This document shows, one piece after another, positions 1-6,729 of a DNA stretch of 23,249 nt. Both the position numbers and the translations under genes were made by a program. Every line of letters starts with the position of its first letter. Within the stretch, counting starts at the first letter, position 1. The stretch comes from JBJENW01 sp051880395 (GTDB lineage: Bacteria > Bacillota > Clostridia > Lachnospirales > Lachnospiraceae), in NCBI GenBank assembly GCA_051880395.1, contig JBJENW010000051.1:1-23249 (forward strand), given 5' to 3'. The notes below the pieces were generated by a model. The model worked only from the letters and a program-made list of their open reading frames with translations, was not told the DNA's origin and did not search any database.

Positions 1-272
1 GGATACGTACCCTGCAGCTTCCTGTATTTCTCCTCGTTCCAGATGGAAAGTCCTTCAAACAGATCTCCTCTGTCTACATAAGTGACAGAAAAAAACTGTT
101 CGATCATACTCATATTCATTGTTTTTCCGAAACGGCGCGGGCGGGTGATCAGCGTCACACTATCCCCGCTTTCCCACCAGTCTTTGATAAATGATGTTTT
201 ATCAATATAAAAATAATTGCCTTCTATCAGTTCTGCAAAACTCTGAACTCCGATTCCAACTGTTTTTGTCAT
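1..272 (-). CDS. AAA-ATPase-like / PD-(D/E)XK nuclease family protein, 3' end outside window
   Basis: Only the first 90 or so codons are present; the gene runs off the left edge. The visible part has the FYIDKT motif (residues 21-26) and the phosphate-binding stretch TRPRRFGKT (43-51), then LFEG (71-74). These are hallmarks of the AAA-ATPase-like family (PF09820) whose members usually end in a PD-(D/E)XK nuclease-like domain (PF08011). The protein at 13907-15481 is a full-length paralog with the same motifs. I chose the ATG at 270-272 because a GGAGG lies 7 nt before it; the in-frame ATG at 276-278 touches the Shine-Dalgarno directly. The cellular role of the family is not established, although defence or mobile-element roles have been suggested. 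The ATPase assignment is firm for the fragment; the nuclease domain is inferred. Confidence 0.85.
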   Translation of the reverse strand, partial: MTKTVGIGVQSFAELIEGNYFYIDKTSFIKDWWESGDSVTLITRPRRFGKTMNMSMIEQFFSVTYVDRGDLFEGLSIWNEEKYRKLQGTY

Positions 273-327
273 GCGCATCCCTCCAATCTGTTTTAAACAC
301 CGTCTTTCTCTCAGTTCTTTCTTCTAT

Positions 328-356
328 ATCATACTAATTTTACACACTGATTTCAA
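328..356 (-). promoter_or_regulatory. Sigma-A type promoter for the AAA-ATPase gene
   Basis: On the minus strand TTGAAA (351-356) and TATGAT (328-333) are separated by exactly 17 nt. Transcription would start near 321, giving a leader of about 50 nt before the ATG at 272. It fires away from the plus-strand promoter at 464-492. Prediction from sequence only. Confidence 0.55.
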
Positions 357-463
357 CGCTTTTAGCTATTATTTTTCGTTACTGTTCCCCTCTATCTTTA
401 CGCTTTATATGGGTGTAATTGTGCGTACGGTACCTTATTGGCCAAATTTCATGTAAAGTATTC

Positions 464-492
464 TTGTTTTCCAGAAAACAACATGATATACT
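464..492 (+). promoter_or_regulatory. Promoter with overlapping palindromic operator, upstream of CPBP gene
   Basis: TTGTTT (464-469) and TATACT (487-492) have a 17-nt spacer, with TG two bases before the -10. The -35 and most of the spacer lie inside an inverted repeat, TTGTTTTC-CA-GAAAACAA (464-481), with 8-bp perfect arms. A palindrome covering the -35 is the usual position for a repressor operator. The start near 499 leaves a leader of about 214 nt before the CPBP ATG. The promoter and palindrome are seen; repression is inferred. Confidence 0.5.
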
Positions 493-580
493 ATTCTTCG
501 TTTCTTACTTGAAACCAGACAAAAAATAATATGTTCTCCCGGAACCTCTTTGTGCCTGATTTTGTGAGATGATTTTTTGT

Positions 581-643
581 CAGATGTACACAAATTTATG
601 AGGCGTACGTGAAGCATACGTTGATTAAATTTGTGTGCATCTG
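581..643 (+). other. Long stem-loop in the CPBP leader
   Basis: Bases 581-598 pair with 626-643 over 18 bp, with a single G-U. The 27-nt loop holds a second small hairpin (CGTACG 604-609 against CATACG 615-620, one mismatch). A GC-rich segment follows (644-660), then the SD GGAGG about 8 nt before the ATG at 713. There is no T-tract, so it is not an intrinsic terminator. It could be a structured 5' UTR, an mRNA stabiliser or the remnant of a small inverted-repeat element. I do not recognise it as a known riboswitch. Apart from the two promoters and this stem-loop, I see nothing in 280-712. Confidence 0.5.
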
Positions 644-712
644 GCGGAAAACCAGCCGCAAAAGTGAGCGCAAGGGAGATTCCGAGAGGACATTAACTAC
701 GGAGGAAAAAAC

Positions 713-1354
713 ATGTTACAACTAACCTTTGATTCCATCAAAACTTGTATCCAAAATCTGATCATATTTTCCCTTATCCCTTTTATATGGTGGTTTATTC
801 GACACAGAAAAGAAGAAAACTTTTTTAAATGGATTGGTTTTCAGGTACCACATTTAAAATCAAATTGGCTGTGGCTGCTTGGTTTTGCAATTGTCTATAT
901 TGCTTTTTACAACTTTGATGCTGAATTTTTGCTCAGCCAAAAAACAATCCATGCATTAAATGAAAGCGGCGCTTCCGTCGAAAGTAACCAGTGGGCTGGT
1001 CTTGGCGTATCTGCCATCCTGCCGGCATTTTTGACCACATTTATTGCAAATGGTGTGGCAGAGGAAATACTCTTCAGAGGTTTTCTATGCAAGCGTTTCA
1101 GCGAGAAATTCGGCTACCTAAAAGGTGTCTTATTACAGGCAACGTTTTTCGGTCTTATGCATGTATTGCTTGTGCTGGCAAGCGGTATGGGTGTAGGCGT
1201 GGATTTTTATATCTATGAATTTGTGTATACATTTCTGGGTGCATTGCTGCTTGGTTTTGCCAACGAAAAATTGTTTAACAGCTCCATCTGGCCAAGTATC
1301 TGTCTGCATGGAATGGGTAATTTTATCAGCAATCTTTTCATTATTTTGGGCTAA
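713..1354 (+). CDS. CPBP family intramembrane glutamic endopeptidase (CAAX protease/bacteriocin-processing type)
   Basis: A 213-aa polytopic membrane protein with the family's active-site motifs: EEILFR (EE 117-118, R122), FGLMH (H150) and a late HGMGN (H199, N203). Hydrophobic segments lie near 13-28, 52-68, 98-114, 137-156, 168-183 and 193-212. CPBP/ABI proteases cleave substrates within the membrane; relatives process prenylated proteins, anti-sigma factors or bacteriocin leaders, and some give bacteriocin self-immunity. No substrate gene or bacteriocin peptide is visible here, so the target is unknown. It is the only plus-strand gene, with its own promoter, a long structured leader and a strong SD (GGAGG). 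Its length is normal for the family. The start is well supported; the family call is secure. Confidence 0.9.
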   Translation: MLQLTFDSIKTCIQNLIIFSLIPFIWWFIRHRKEENFFKWIGFQVPHLKSNWLWLLGFAIVYIAFYNFDAEFLLSQKTIHALNESGASVESNQWAGLGVSAILPAFLTTFIANGVAEEILFRGFLCKRFSEKFGYLKGVLLQATFFGLMHVLLVLASGMGVGVDFYIYEFVYTFLGALLLGFANEKLFNSSIWPSICLHGMGNFISNLFIILG

Positions 1355-1360
1355 AAAAGT

Positions 1361-1385
1361 GCCAGCCGTTTTTTACGCGGCTGGC
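1361..1385. terminator. Bidirectional terminator between CPBP gene and hydF
   Basis: GCCAGCCG (1361-1368) pairs with CGGCTGGC (1378-1385) around a 9-nt loop. The run of six A before it (1353-1358) gives a T-tract for minus-strand transcripts from hydF, and T-rich sequence follows for plus-strand transcripts. Its place between two convergent stop codons fits a shared terminator. Confidence 0.8.
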
Positions 1386-1395
1386 ATTTCCTATT

Positions 1396-2625
1396 CTATT
1401 TTTCCAACATTTCCAGATACTCCGGAAACGGCTGCAACGCCCGTTTCAGAATTCCGTTCACATATGCGATCAGAATGCCATAATTCGTCATCGCCACGCC
1501 TTGTTCTTTCGCATGCTGGGCACGATACTGCATCTCCCGCTCGTTTAACATGCAGGCGCCGCAGTGCACGACCATGGCAAACTTCGACAGATCATCCGGA
1601 AATTCTGTTCCGCTGGTAAATGCAAACTGCACATCCTTTTTCGTGTATTCCCGAATCCAACGCGGCAGTTTCACCGTGCCGATATCATCGCACTGTCTAT
1701 GGTGGGTACAGCCCTCAGAGATCAAAATCGTATCACCGTCTTTAATCGTATCCAATGTTTTAACACTCTGAATCTGATTTCGCAGCGTTCCTTTATACCG
1801 TGCAAACAGAATCGAAAAGGATGTCAAAAGAACGTCATCCGGTGTATCCGCGGATACCTTATGAAATGCCTGCGAATCGGTGACAACCAGCTTCGGTTTT
1901 TCTTTCAAAGAATTTAATGTATCGACAAGCTCTGTCTCCCGTGTCACCAGAGAGATCGCTCCCACCTCTAAAATATCCCGGATGGTCTGCTGCTGTGGCA
2001 AGATCAGACGTCCTTTCGGAGCCGCGCTGTCGATTGGAACAACGAGGATAACGGTATCTTTTGGCTGCAAAAGATCGCCAATGATGCGTTTTTCATTTTC
2101 TGTCTCACCGTTTAATCTTGCCAAAAGTTCTTTCAATTCCCAGATATGTTCCCCGGTATATGCACTGACAAACAGGAGATTCTTTTCGCCTGCAAACTGT
2201 TTCTTTAATGCCTCGCGCTGTGCTTCTTCCAAAAGCTCTGATTTATTGATAGCGACCACATGCGGCATGTTTTTCTCATTGATTTTCTCTATCAATGCCT
2301 GTTCTGTCGCATCCGCACCTGCAGTTCCGTCGATCAATACGACTGCAATATCCGTCTTATTTAACACCTGATAACTTTTTTCTACACGCTGTTTTCCAAG
2401 TTCGCTGTCATCATCAAGTCCCGGCGTATCGATCATCACGACCGGACCGAGTGGCAGAAGTTCCATTGTTTTACTGACCGGATCCGTTGTCGTACCGCGC
2501 ACCTGAGAGACGATCGACAGGCTCTGTCCCGTGATCGCATTGATAATACTCGATTTTCCTGCATTTGTTTTTCCAAAGATTCCGATATGTACCCGCTCGG
2601 AGGACGGTGTCTGATTCATGCCCAT
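1396..2625 (-). CDS. hydF: [FeFe]-hydrogenase H-cluster maturation GTPase HydF
   Basis: HydF is the scaffold and carrier GTPase that assembles the diiron [2Fe] subcluster made by HydE and HydG and delivers it to apo-hydrogenase. The 409-aa protein has the Era/TrmE-like G domain: P-loop GKTNAGKS (18-25), switch RGTTTD (43-48), DTPGLDD (66-72) and NKSE (127-130). The C-terminal Fe-S domain has CTHH (C306, H308) and HCGAC (H354, C355, C358), matching the known CxH...HCxxC cluster motif. The start at 2625 has AAGGAG 6 nt upstream, inside the 14-nt gap after hydG; an in-frame ATG two codons later is a worse fit. It is last in the regulator-hydE-hydG-hydF operon, before the terminator. No hydrogenase structural gene lies in the window. 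Confidence 0.97.
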   Translation of the reverse strand: MGMNQTPSSERVHIGIFGKTNAGKSSIINAITGQSLSIVSQVRGTTTDPVSKTMELLPLGPVVMIDTPGLDDDSELGKQRVEKSYQVLNKTDIAVVLIDGTAGADATEQALIEKINEKNMPHVVAINKSELLEEAQREALKKQFAGEKNLLFVSAYTGEHIWELKELLARLNGETENEKRIIGDLLQPKDTVILVVPIDSAAPKGRLILPQQQTIRDILEVGAISLVTRETELVDTLNSLKEKPKLVVTDSQAFHKVSADTPDDVLLTSFSILFARYKGTLRNQIQSVKTLDTIKDGDTILISEGCTHHRQCDDIGTVKLPRWIREYTKKDVQFAFTSGTEFPDDLSKFAMVVHCGACMLNEREMQYRAQHAKEQGVAMTNYGILIAYVNGILKRALQPFPEYLEMLEK

Positions 2626-2639
2626 AAACGACTCCTTTC

Positions 2640-4055
2640 TTAGAAACGGAAATCACGCTGTCCGTTGTGAATGTTTGCAATATACTCGGTCGCTTTCTCC
2701 CGTACTTTTTCATTCGGAATTGTCAAAAGTTCTTTTGCGATCAACTCCTCACCAATCGCTTTTGTCTCCGGTGATGCATAATCCTCCAAGTATTCTTTCA
2801 GCGTCATTAATGCATTCGGATGACAGCAGTTAATAATCTGTTTGCTCTTTAACAGACTCATGAATCGATCACCGGTTCTGCCGGCACGATAACAGGCGGT
2901 ACAGAAACTCGGCACATACCCTAATTTCATCAGCCAATTTACAACCTCATCGAGCGTACGGGTATCGCTGACATCAAACTGCGTGGTATCCTCTGGTCTT
3001 TCTTCCTCGCCATACCCGCCGACACTGGTACGAGAACCGCCGCTGATCTGTGAAACACCAAGATGTAACACTTTTTTCCGGCTCTCCACACTTTCACGGG
3101 TAGATACGATCATTCCGGTATATGGCACTGCGATTCGCAGACAGGCCACAATCTTTGCAAACAGATCATCAGAAATACCATTGTCAAACGTATCCGGATC
3201 AATGTCATCCGCACGGCGCACACGTGGTACACTGATCGTATGCGGGCCGACACCGTCATACGCTTCCATATGCTCGGCATGCATAATGATTCCGGTAAAG
3301 TCATACCGGTAATTATTCAGGCCGAACAAAACACCGATTCCCATGTCATCAATTCCGGCTGCTCTTGCGCGATCCATCGCCTCTGTGTGATACGCATAGT
3401 TGGATTTCGGTCCGGTCGGATGCAGATCTTCATATGCTTCTTTGTTGTAAGTCTCCTGAAACAAAATATACGTTCCGATTCCGGCATCCCGCAGCATCCG
3501 GTATTCTTCTACCGTGGTTGCAGCGATGTTGACATTGACACGGCGGATGGCGCCATTCTTATGCTTAATGCTGTAAATGGTATCGATACTCTCCAGAATA
3601 TATTCGATTGGATTGTTGACCGGGTCTTCACCTGCCTCGATCGCCAGACGTTTGTGTCCCATATCCTGCAGGGCTGTCACCTCTTTTACGATTTCTTCCT
3701 GTGTCAGTTTCTTTCTTGGAATATGTTTATTTGTCGCATGATACGGGCAGTATTTACAGCCGTTGATGCAGTAATTCGACAAATACAGCGGTGCAAACAT
3801 GACAATACGGTTGCCGTAAAATTCCTGTTTAATCTTCTCCGCCAGCTTGTAGATGCGCTGATTCAAATCCTCGATCTCGCAGTCTAAAAGCACCAGTGCT
3901 TCTCTGTGAGAAACCCCTTTCATCTCTGATGCTTTATCTAAAATTTTCTCGATCACTTCCCGATTGTTCTTATTTTTCTCGGCATATTCCAAACAATCTT
4001 TAATCTCCCCATCATCAATAAATTCCTCTGCTTTTGGTGACATTACATTATACAT
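2640..4055 (-). CDS. hydG: [FeFe]-hydrogenase maturase HydG (radical SAM tyrosine lyase)
   Basis: HydG splits tyrosine into p-cresol and dehydroglycine and forms the CO and CN ligands of the H-cluster as an Fe(CO)2(CN) synthon. At 471 aa it has the family's usual length. The radical-SAM motif CINGCKYC gives C96, C100 and C103. The second-cluster motif CX2CX22C is C385, C388 and C411, with CTACYRAGRTGDRFM around the first two. GVLFGL (241-246) and LHPTGP (211-216) are also typical. AAGGAAG stands 7 nt before the ATG. A 172-nt spacer separates it from hydE; I see no terminator or convincing gene in that spacer. Both clusters look intact, so the enzyme should be active. Confidence 0.97.
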   Translation of the reverse strand: MYNVMSPKAEEFIDDGEIKDCLEYAEKNKNNREVIEKILDKASEMKGVSHREALVLLDCEIEDLNQRIYKLAEKIKQEFYGNRIVMFAPLYLSNYCINGCKYCPYHATNKHIPRKKLTQEEIVKEVTALQDMGHKRLAIEAGEDPVNNPIEYILESIDTIYSIKHKNGAIRRVNVNIAATTVEEYRMLRDAGIGTYILFQETYNKEAYEDLHPTGPKSNYAYHTEAMDRARAAGIDDMGIGVLFGLNNYRYDFTGIIMHAEHMEAYDGVGPHTISVPRVRRADDIDPDTFDNGISDDLFAKIVACLRIAVPYTGMIVSTRESVESRKKVLHLGVSQISGGSRTSVGGYGEEERPEDTTQFDVSDTRTLDEVVNWLMKLGYVPSFCTACYRAGRTGDRFMSLLKSKQIINCCHPNALMTLKEYLEDYASPETKAIGEELIAKELLTIPNEKVREKATEYIANIHNGQRDFRF

Positions 4056-4227
4056 ACTCTAACTTCCTTTCTTGCTCTATCTACTAATTTTTCCGTTTCC
4101 TCTTCCTGCTTCTTCTCTAGCTTTTTTCTTGCATTTCCAGTATAGCGATTCACTGATGTTTTTATCATTCTGCATGGACATTTGCGGATTGATTTTACAA
4201 AGACCCAGGCGCCCATTCACGCAAACA

Positions 4228-5280
4228 CTATATCGGCTGATAGTCTCCGCGGTCCACAACAAGCTGATACCCGATAGATTCCATACGCCGCTGCAAACAT
4301 CCGCGGCACTCTGCAGCCTCCTCACCAGTACAGATTTTGTTATCATACAGTTCATATTTTTTCCGCACACCCGTCGGGGAAAGGTTCGGCATCACAACAT
4401 TGGCCCCCGCCAAAATCCCTTTTTCCCGTCCTCGTGGGTCCAACGTTCCAAGTGCCGTTGTCGCCGGCAAAAGCACATTCGGTTTTAAAAGCCGAAGCAG
4501 ACTCAACAGAAACAATGTCTGCTCCACGCTGCCCTGCGCCTCATCGGCAAACGGTGTCTCATGATGCGGCACAAACGGCCCAATCCCGATCATATGCGGC
4601 TGTAGTTCCTGAATAAAACAAAAATCATCCGCCAGTGTCTCCGCCGTCTGATGGGGCGAGCCGACCATAAACCCACAGCCAACCTGATAACCGATTTCTT
4701 TTAACTCGTACAGGCATTTTTTTCGATGTGAAAGCGACATCTCTTTCGGGTGCAGCTTTTCATAATGTGACTCATTCGCTGTCTCATGGCGCAGCAGATA
4801 CCGGTCCGCGCCGGCATCAAAATACGCCTGATAACTCTCCCGGCTCTTTTCCCCGATCGACAACGTGATCGCACAATCCGCAAAGTTCTCTTTTATATTT
4901 CGGACAATCTGTACGATTTTTTCATCTGTATAATACCAATCTTCTCCGCCCTGCAACACAAAGGTCCGAAATCCCAACGCATAGCCCTCTTTTGCACAAG
5001 ATAAAATTTCTTCTTCACTCAATCGGTACCTGTCTGCATTGTGGTTGCTTCTTCGAATGCCACAGTACAGACAGTCATTTTTACAAAAATTTGTAAATTC
5101 AATCAGACCACGCGTGTAAATTTTATTTCCAAACTGTCTCTGGCTGCAGGCGCGCGAGCGCGCATACAAGGATTCTTTGTCCACAGAATCCTGATTTTTT
5201 AAAAGAGTTATCCACTCCTCTCTCGAAAGTCTGTGGGTTTCTTCCAATCGATCTAACAGCGCTTCTGTTTCGTTTTTCAT
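4228..5280 (-). CDS. hydE: [FeFe]-hydrogenase maturase HydE (radical SAM)
   Basis: HydE is the radical-SAM enzyme that processes the HydG-derived Fe(CO)2(CN) cysteine complex towards the diiron centre. The 350-aa protein has CKNDCLYC (C66, C70, C73) for the SAM-binding [4Fe-4S] cluster and the GGED motif (111-114). Near the C-terminus C317, C325 and C328 form CX7CX2C, the optional second-cluster site seen in Thermotoga HydE and absent from many homologues. The ATG overlaps the stop of the preceding regulator gene (ATGA, 5277-5280), so the two are likely translationally coupled. The distance from hydE to hydG is unusually long for this otherwise tight operon. Confidence 0.96.
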   Translation of the reverse strand: MKNETEALLDRLEETHRLSREEWITLLKNQDSVDKESLYARSRACSQRQFGNKIYTRGLIEFTNFCKNDCLYCGIRRSNHNADRYRLSEEEILSCAKEGYALGFRTFVLQGGEDWYYTDEKIVQIVRNIKENFADCAITLSIGEKSRESYQAYFDAGADRYLLRHETANESHYEKLHPKEMSLSHRKKCLYELKEIGYQVGCGFMVGSPHQTAETLADDFCFIQELQPHMIGIGPFVPHHETPFADEAQGSVEQTLFLLSLLRLLKPNVLLPATTALGTLDPRGREKGILAGANVVMPNLSPTGVRKKYELYDNKICTGEEAAECRGCLQRRMESIGYQLVVDRGDYQPI

Positions 5281-5540
5281 GCGCCACCCCCTTCTGTCAC
5301 TTTCGAATAAACGGTTCGGGCTGTAATTCCCGCGATTCGACCGATTTTTCCCGACAGGGCACTGATTTTATCCTGCGGCGCATCCATCGCCACACTGATC
5401 AGGGAAAGATTCCGCTTCGGATACGGCACGCCCATCCGGCCAATGATCCACTCCCGGTATTCATGCAAAAGATCGTTCAATTTATCGATATGCGCGGGAT
5501 CTTCCACCACGATCGCAATCATCGCTACTCTTGTTTCCAT
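5277..5540 (-). CDS. TM1266 family iron-only hydrogenase system putative regulator
   Basis: A small 87-aa ACT-like/NikR-C-like protein matching the family annotated as iron-only hydrogenase system regulator. The predicted fold is one beta-alpha-beta-beta-alpha-beta unit: MIAIVVED strand, helix around HIDKLNDLLHEY, LSLISVAMDAP strand, helix DKISALSGKIG, then the TARTVYSKV strand. The family is found next to hydE/hydG/hydF and presumably senses a metabolite or metal, but no ligand is established. The frame stays open further upstream to 5624, but the SD AAAGGA points to the ATG at 5538-5540, and the upstream part overlaps a terminator hairpin. It is the first gene of the maturation operon and overlaps hydE by 4 nt. 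Confidence 0.88.
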   Translation of the reverse strand: METRVAMIAIVVEDPAHIDKLNDLLHEYREWIIGRMGVPYPKRNLSLISVAMDAPQDKISALSGKIGRIAGITARTVYSKVTEGGGA

Positions 5541-5560
5541 ATATTTTCCTTTCCCAAAAC

Positions 5561-5598
5561 AAAAAAGAAACCGTATGTACGCTCTGTACACAAGGTTT
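5561..5598 (-). terminator. Terminator/attenuator in the hydrogenase-operon leader
   Basis: On the minus strand AAACC-T-TGTGTAC pairs with GTACATA-C-GGTTT (5 bp, one mismatch, then 7 bp with a G-U; loop AGAGC), directly followed by CTTTTTTGTTTT. It ends only about 20 nt before the regulator ATG at 5540, so no promoter fits after it; the operon must read through it. The 5' arm base stretch ACCTTGTG (5596-5589) is perfectly complementary to CACAAGGT at 5684-5677, a possible antiterminator. The hairpin is seen; regulated attenuation is inferred. Confidence 0.6.
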
Positions 5599-5642
5599 CC
5601 AAATACACAGCCAGTTCTCCACACACTGCTGCCTCATACGAT

Positions 5643-5750
5643 TTATGGTTGTTTTGTTTCTTGTTCCTCAGGACGTACCTTGTGAATGAGAAGTTTTTCA
5701 CCGGTTTGGTGTAAGAACGAATCTGTCACCGCACCTGCCTCTAATACCAT
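5643..5750 (-). CDS. Possible 35-codon ORF in the hydrogenase-operon leader
   Basis: ATG at 5748-5750 to TAA at 5643-5645 encodes a peptide with ordinary amino-acid composition, beginning MVLEAGAVTDSFLHQTG and ending EEQETKQP. The frame is open upstream for at least 13 further codons. Just after the stop another frame (about 5637-5560) also reads like protein (YEAAVCGELAVYLETLC), which may mean a decayed small gene. I find no convincing ribosome site before the ATG and do not recognise the peptide. It spans the proposed antiterminator segment, so it could be a leader peptide or chance. Confidence 0.22.
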   Translation of the reverse strand: MVLEAGAVTDSFLHQTGEKLLIHKVRPEEQETKQP

Positions 5751-5783
5751 ACCATGCTTTTTTTCAATACACAAGTTTTTATT

Positions 5784-5845
5784 AAAAAACCTGCCGCCTT
5801 TTTATCTATCATAAATATAAGAAGGGTATTTCGCAAGGCGACAGG
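5784..5845 (-). terminator. csrA terminator with long loop
   Basis: On the minus strand CCTGTCGCCTT (5845-5835) pairs with AAGGCGGCAGG (5800-5790) over 11 bp with one G-U, followed by TTTTTT. The 34-nt loop is longer than usual because it holds the -10 and spacer of a promoter. It lies 9 nt past the csrA stop and would end the flagellar operon. Confidence 0.65.
5808..5836 (-). promoter_or_regulatory. Sigma-A type promoter for the hydrogenase-maturation operon, nested in the csrA terminator
   Basis: TTGCGA (5831-5836) and TATGAT (5808-5813) are 17 nt apart on the minus strand. Start near 5801 gives a leader of about 260 nt before the regulator ATG at 5540. The -10 sits in the loop of the csrA terminator and the -35 overlaps its upstream arm. 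No better promoter was found between csrA and 5540. Prediction from sequence only. Confidence 0.5.
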
Positions 5846-5853
5846 ATTTTTCA

Positions 5854-6072
5854 CTATTTCAGCAGCTCCTTTAAAGCTTCCATGCTTTCATTGTTTAACG
5901 CTACTTTATTTTCTTCCTGAATCTGCAGGTAAACTTCTTTGCGGTAAACCGGTACTTCTTTCGGCGCCGTAATACCGATTTTGATCTGATCCCCGCGTAT
6001 CTCTAAAATGGTAATCTCAATATTGTTATTGATCATCAGGGATTCTCCCTTTTTTCTTGTCAATGCTAACAT
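5854..6072 (-). CDS. csrA: Carbon storage regulator CsrA (flagellin translational repressor)
   Basis: The 72-aa protein matches CsrA along its length: it opens MLALTRKKGESLMI, then NIEITILEI, the IKIGITAPKEVPVYRKEVY core with the RNA-binding VYRKE region, and a helical tail. CsrA homodimers bind GGA motifs near ribosome sites; in Gram-positive flagellates the main target is the flagellin mRNA, and free CsrA is titrated by FliW. It follows fliW by 57 nt as the last gene of the flagellar operon. The SD (GGGGA, 6 nt from ATG) is weak and lies among several GGA motifs, which suits autoregulation. Start and family are secure. Confidence 0.96.
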   Translation of the reverse strand: MLALTRKKGESLMINNNIEITILEIRGDQIKIGITAPKEVPVYRKEVYLQIQEENKVALNNESMEALKELLK

Positions 6073-6129
6073 GTCTGCTGTCCCCGCTTTCCTGCTGTTT
6101 CCTAATTTTCCATCCTTGAAAACAATATT
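6073..6129 (-). promoter_or_regulatory. csrA leader with CsrA-type GGA motifs
   Basis: The 57-nt gap between fliW and csrA has four GGA motifs. One, CAAGGATG (6118-6111), matches the core CARGGAUG of the established CsrA consensus; the others are AGGA, AGGA and GGGGA, the last being the ribosome site. Spacing allows a dimer to bridge two sites and cover the SD. Autoregulation is inferred. Confidence 0.45.
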
Positions 6130-6594
6130 TTACTGACTGATCGTCTGCGCTTTCTTTTCCTTTAGTCGATCATAAATTTTATGTTTTACTTCATAGTCTC
6201 CATCTAAAATAATCTGACAGGCCTTATTTGTATCTGAATTAATGATCAACGGTGCTTTTTGATTCATACTCATCTGCGTAATGTCGTGTGGCACTGTCAA
6301 TGTTGTCAACACAAATGTGTTAAACGGCGTCAGATCTCCGAGCGGCTTTAATGCCTCCTCCGATACCTCCGGCTGATAATCCGGTGCTAAAATGGTTGGA
6401 TCCACTACGGTAAGTGCCATGGCCGGTTCCTCACAGGACTGCAGCCACATGATAGATCCATCTTCTTTCTCCGCATCGTGAATCAGGGTAAAGTGTTTCA
6501 AATCCGGAAATCCAATGATTCCGTCTTCAAATGTAATAATTTTATCATCTTCTACACTTATTGTTCCAAAGAGTCTTGTTTCGATTGTTGTCAT
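6130..6594 (-). CDS. fliW: Flagellar assembly factor FliW
   Basis: FliW (154 aa, usual length) binds flagellin or CsrA: while flagellin accumulates in the cytoplasm FliW holds it and CsrA blocks further flagellin translation; once flagellin is exported FliW is free to antagonise CsrA. The sequence has the family pattern: ITFEDGIIGFPDLKHF near 20-35, a middle SIMWLQSCEEPAMALTVVDP and the late NQKAPLIIN followed by ACQIILDGDYEVKH. It sits between flgL and csrA, the conserved Firmicute order. The SD before the ATG is only GGGGG with short spacing, and a better AGGAG lies about 30 nt upstream, beyond a hairpin. Confidence 0.95.
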   Translation of the reverse strand: MTTIETRLFGTISVEDDKIITFEDGIIGFPDLKHFTLIHDAEKEDGSIMWLQSCEEPAMALTVVDPTILAPDYQPEVSEEALKPLGDLTPFNTFVLTTLTVPHDITQMSMNQKAPLIINSDTNKACQIILDGDYEVKHKIYDRLKEKKAQTISQ

Positions 6595-6666
6595 ATGCCC
6601 CCGCAGGAAAAACCACTTCCTGCACTCCTTTCTCCGGTTCGCATCCGAATCACATTCGGGTCTCCT
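6595..6666 (-). promoter_or_regulatory. fliW leader: two hairpins and five GGA motifs
   Basis: On the minus strand CCGAAT-gtg-ATTCGG (6659-6645) and GCAGGAA-7 nt-TTCCTGC (6623-6603) form stable hairpins. GGA occurs in AGGAG (6666-6662), CGGAT (6647-6643), CGGAG (6636-6632), AGGAG (6629-6625) and AGGAA (6621-6617), followed by a weak GGGGG ribosome site. Such a GGA-rich structured leader next to csrA suggests CsrA control of fliW; GGA is also common in purine-rich leaders, so this is tentative. Confidence 0.35.
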
Positions 6667-6729
6667 AAGTTTTATTTTACCATTTTTATTCTAAGATTCC
6701 TAGTCTTTTCTTCGTTTCGCGCGCTATAA

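Noticed and set aside
435..617. 60-codon minus-strand frame in the intergenic region before the CPBP gene
   Set aside because: It covers the plus-strand promoter and one arm of the stem-loop, has no ribosome site and unnatural composition.
4077..4370. 97-codon minus-strand frame across the hydE-hydG spacer
   Set aside because: It overlaps hydE in another frame, has no ribosome site and no recognisable motif.
5541..5624. 28-residue N-terminal extension of the TM1266-like regulator
   Set aside because: It overlaps the leader terminator, has no ribosome site, and the ATG at 5540 has AAAGGA at the right distance.
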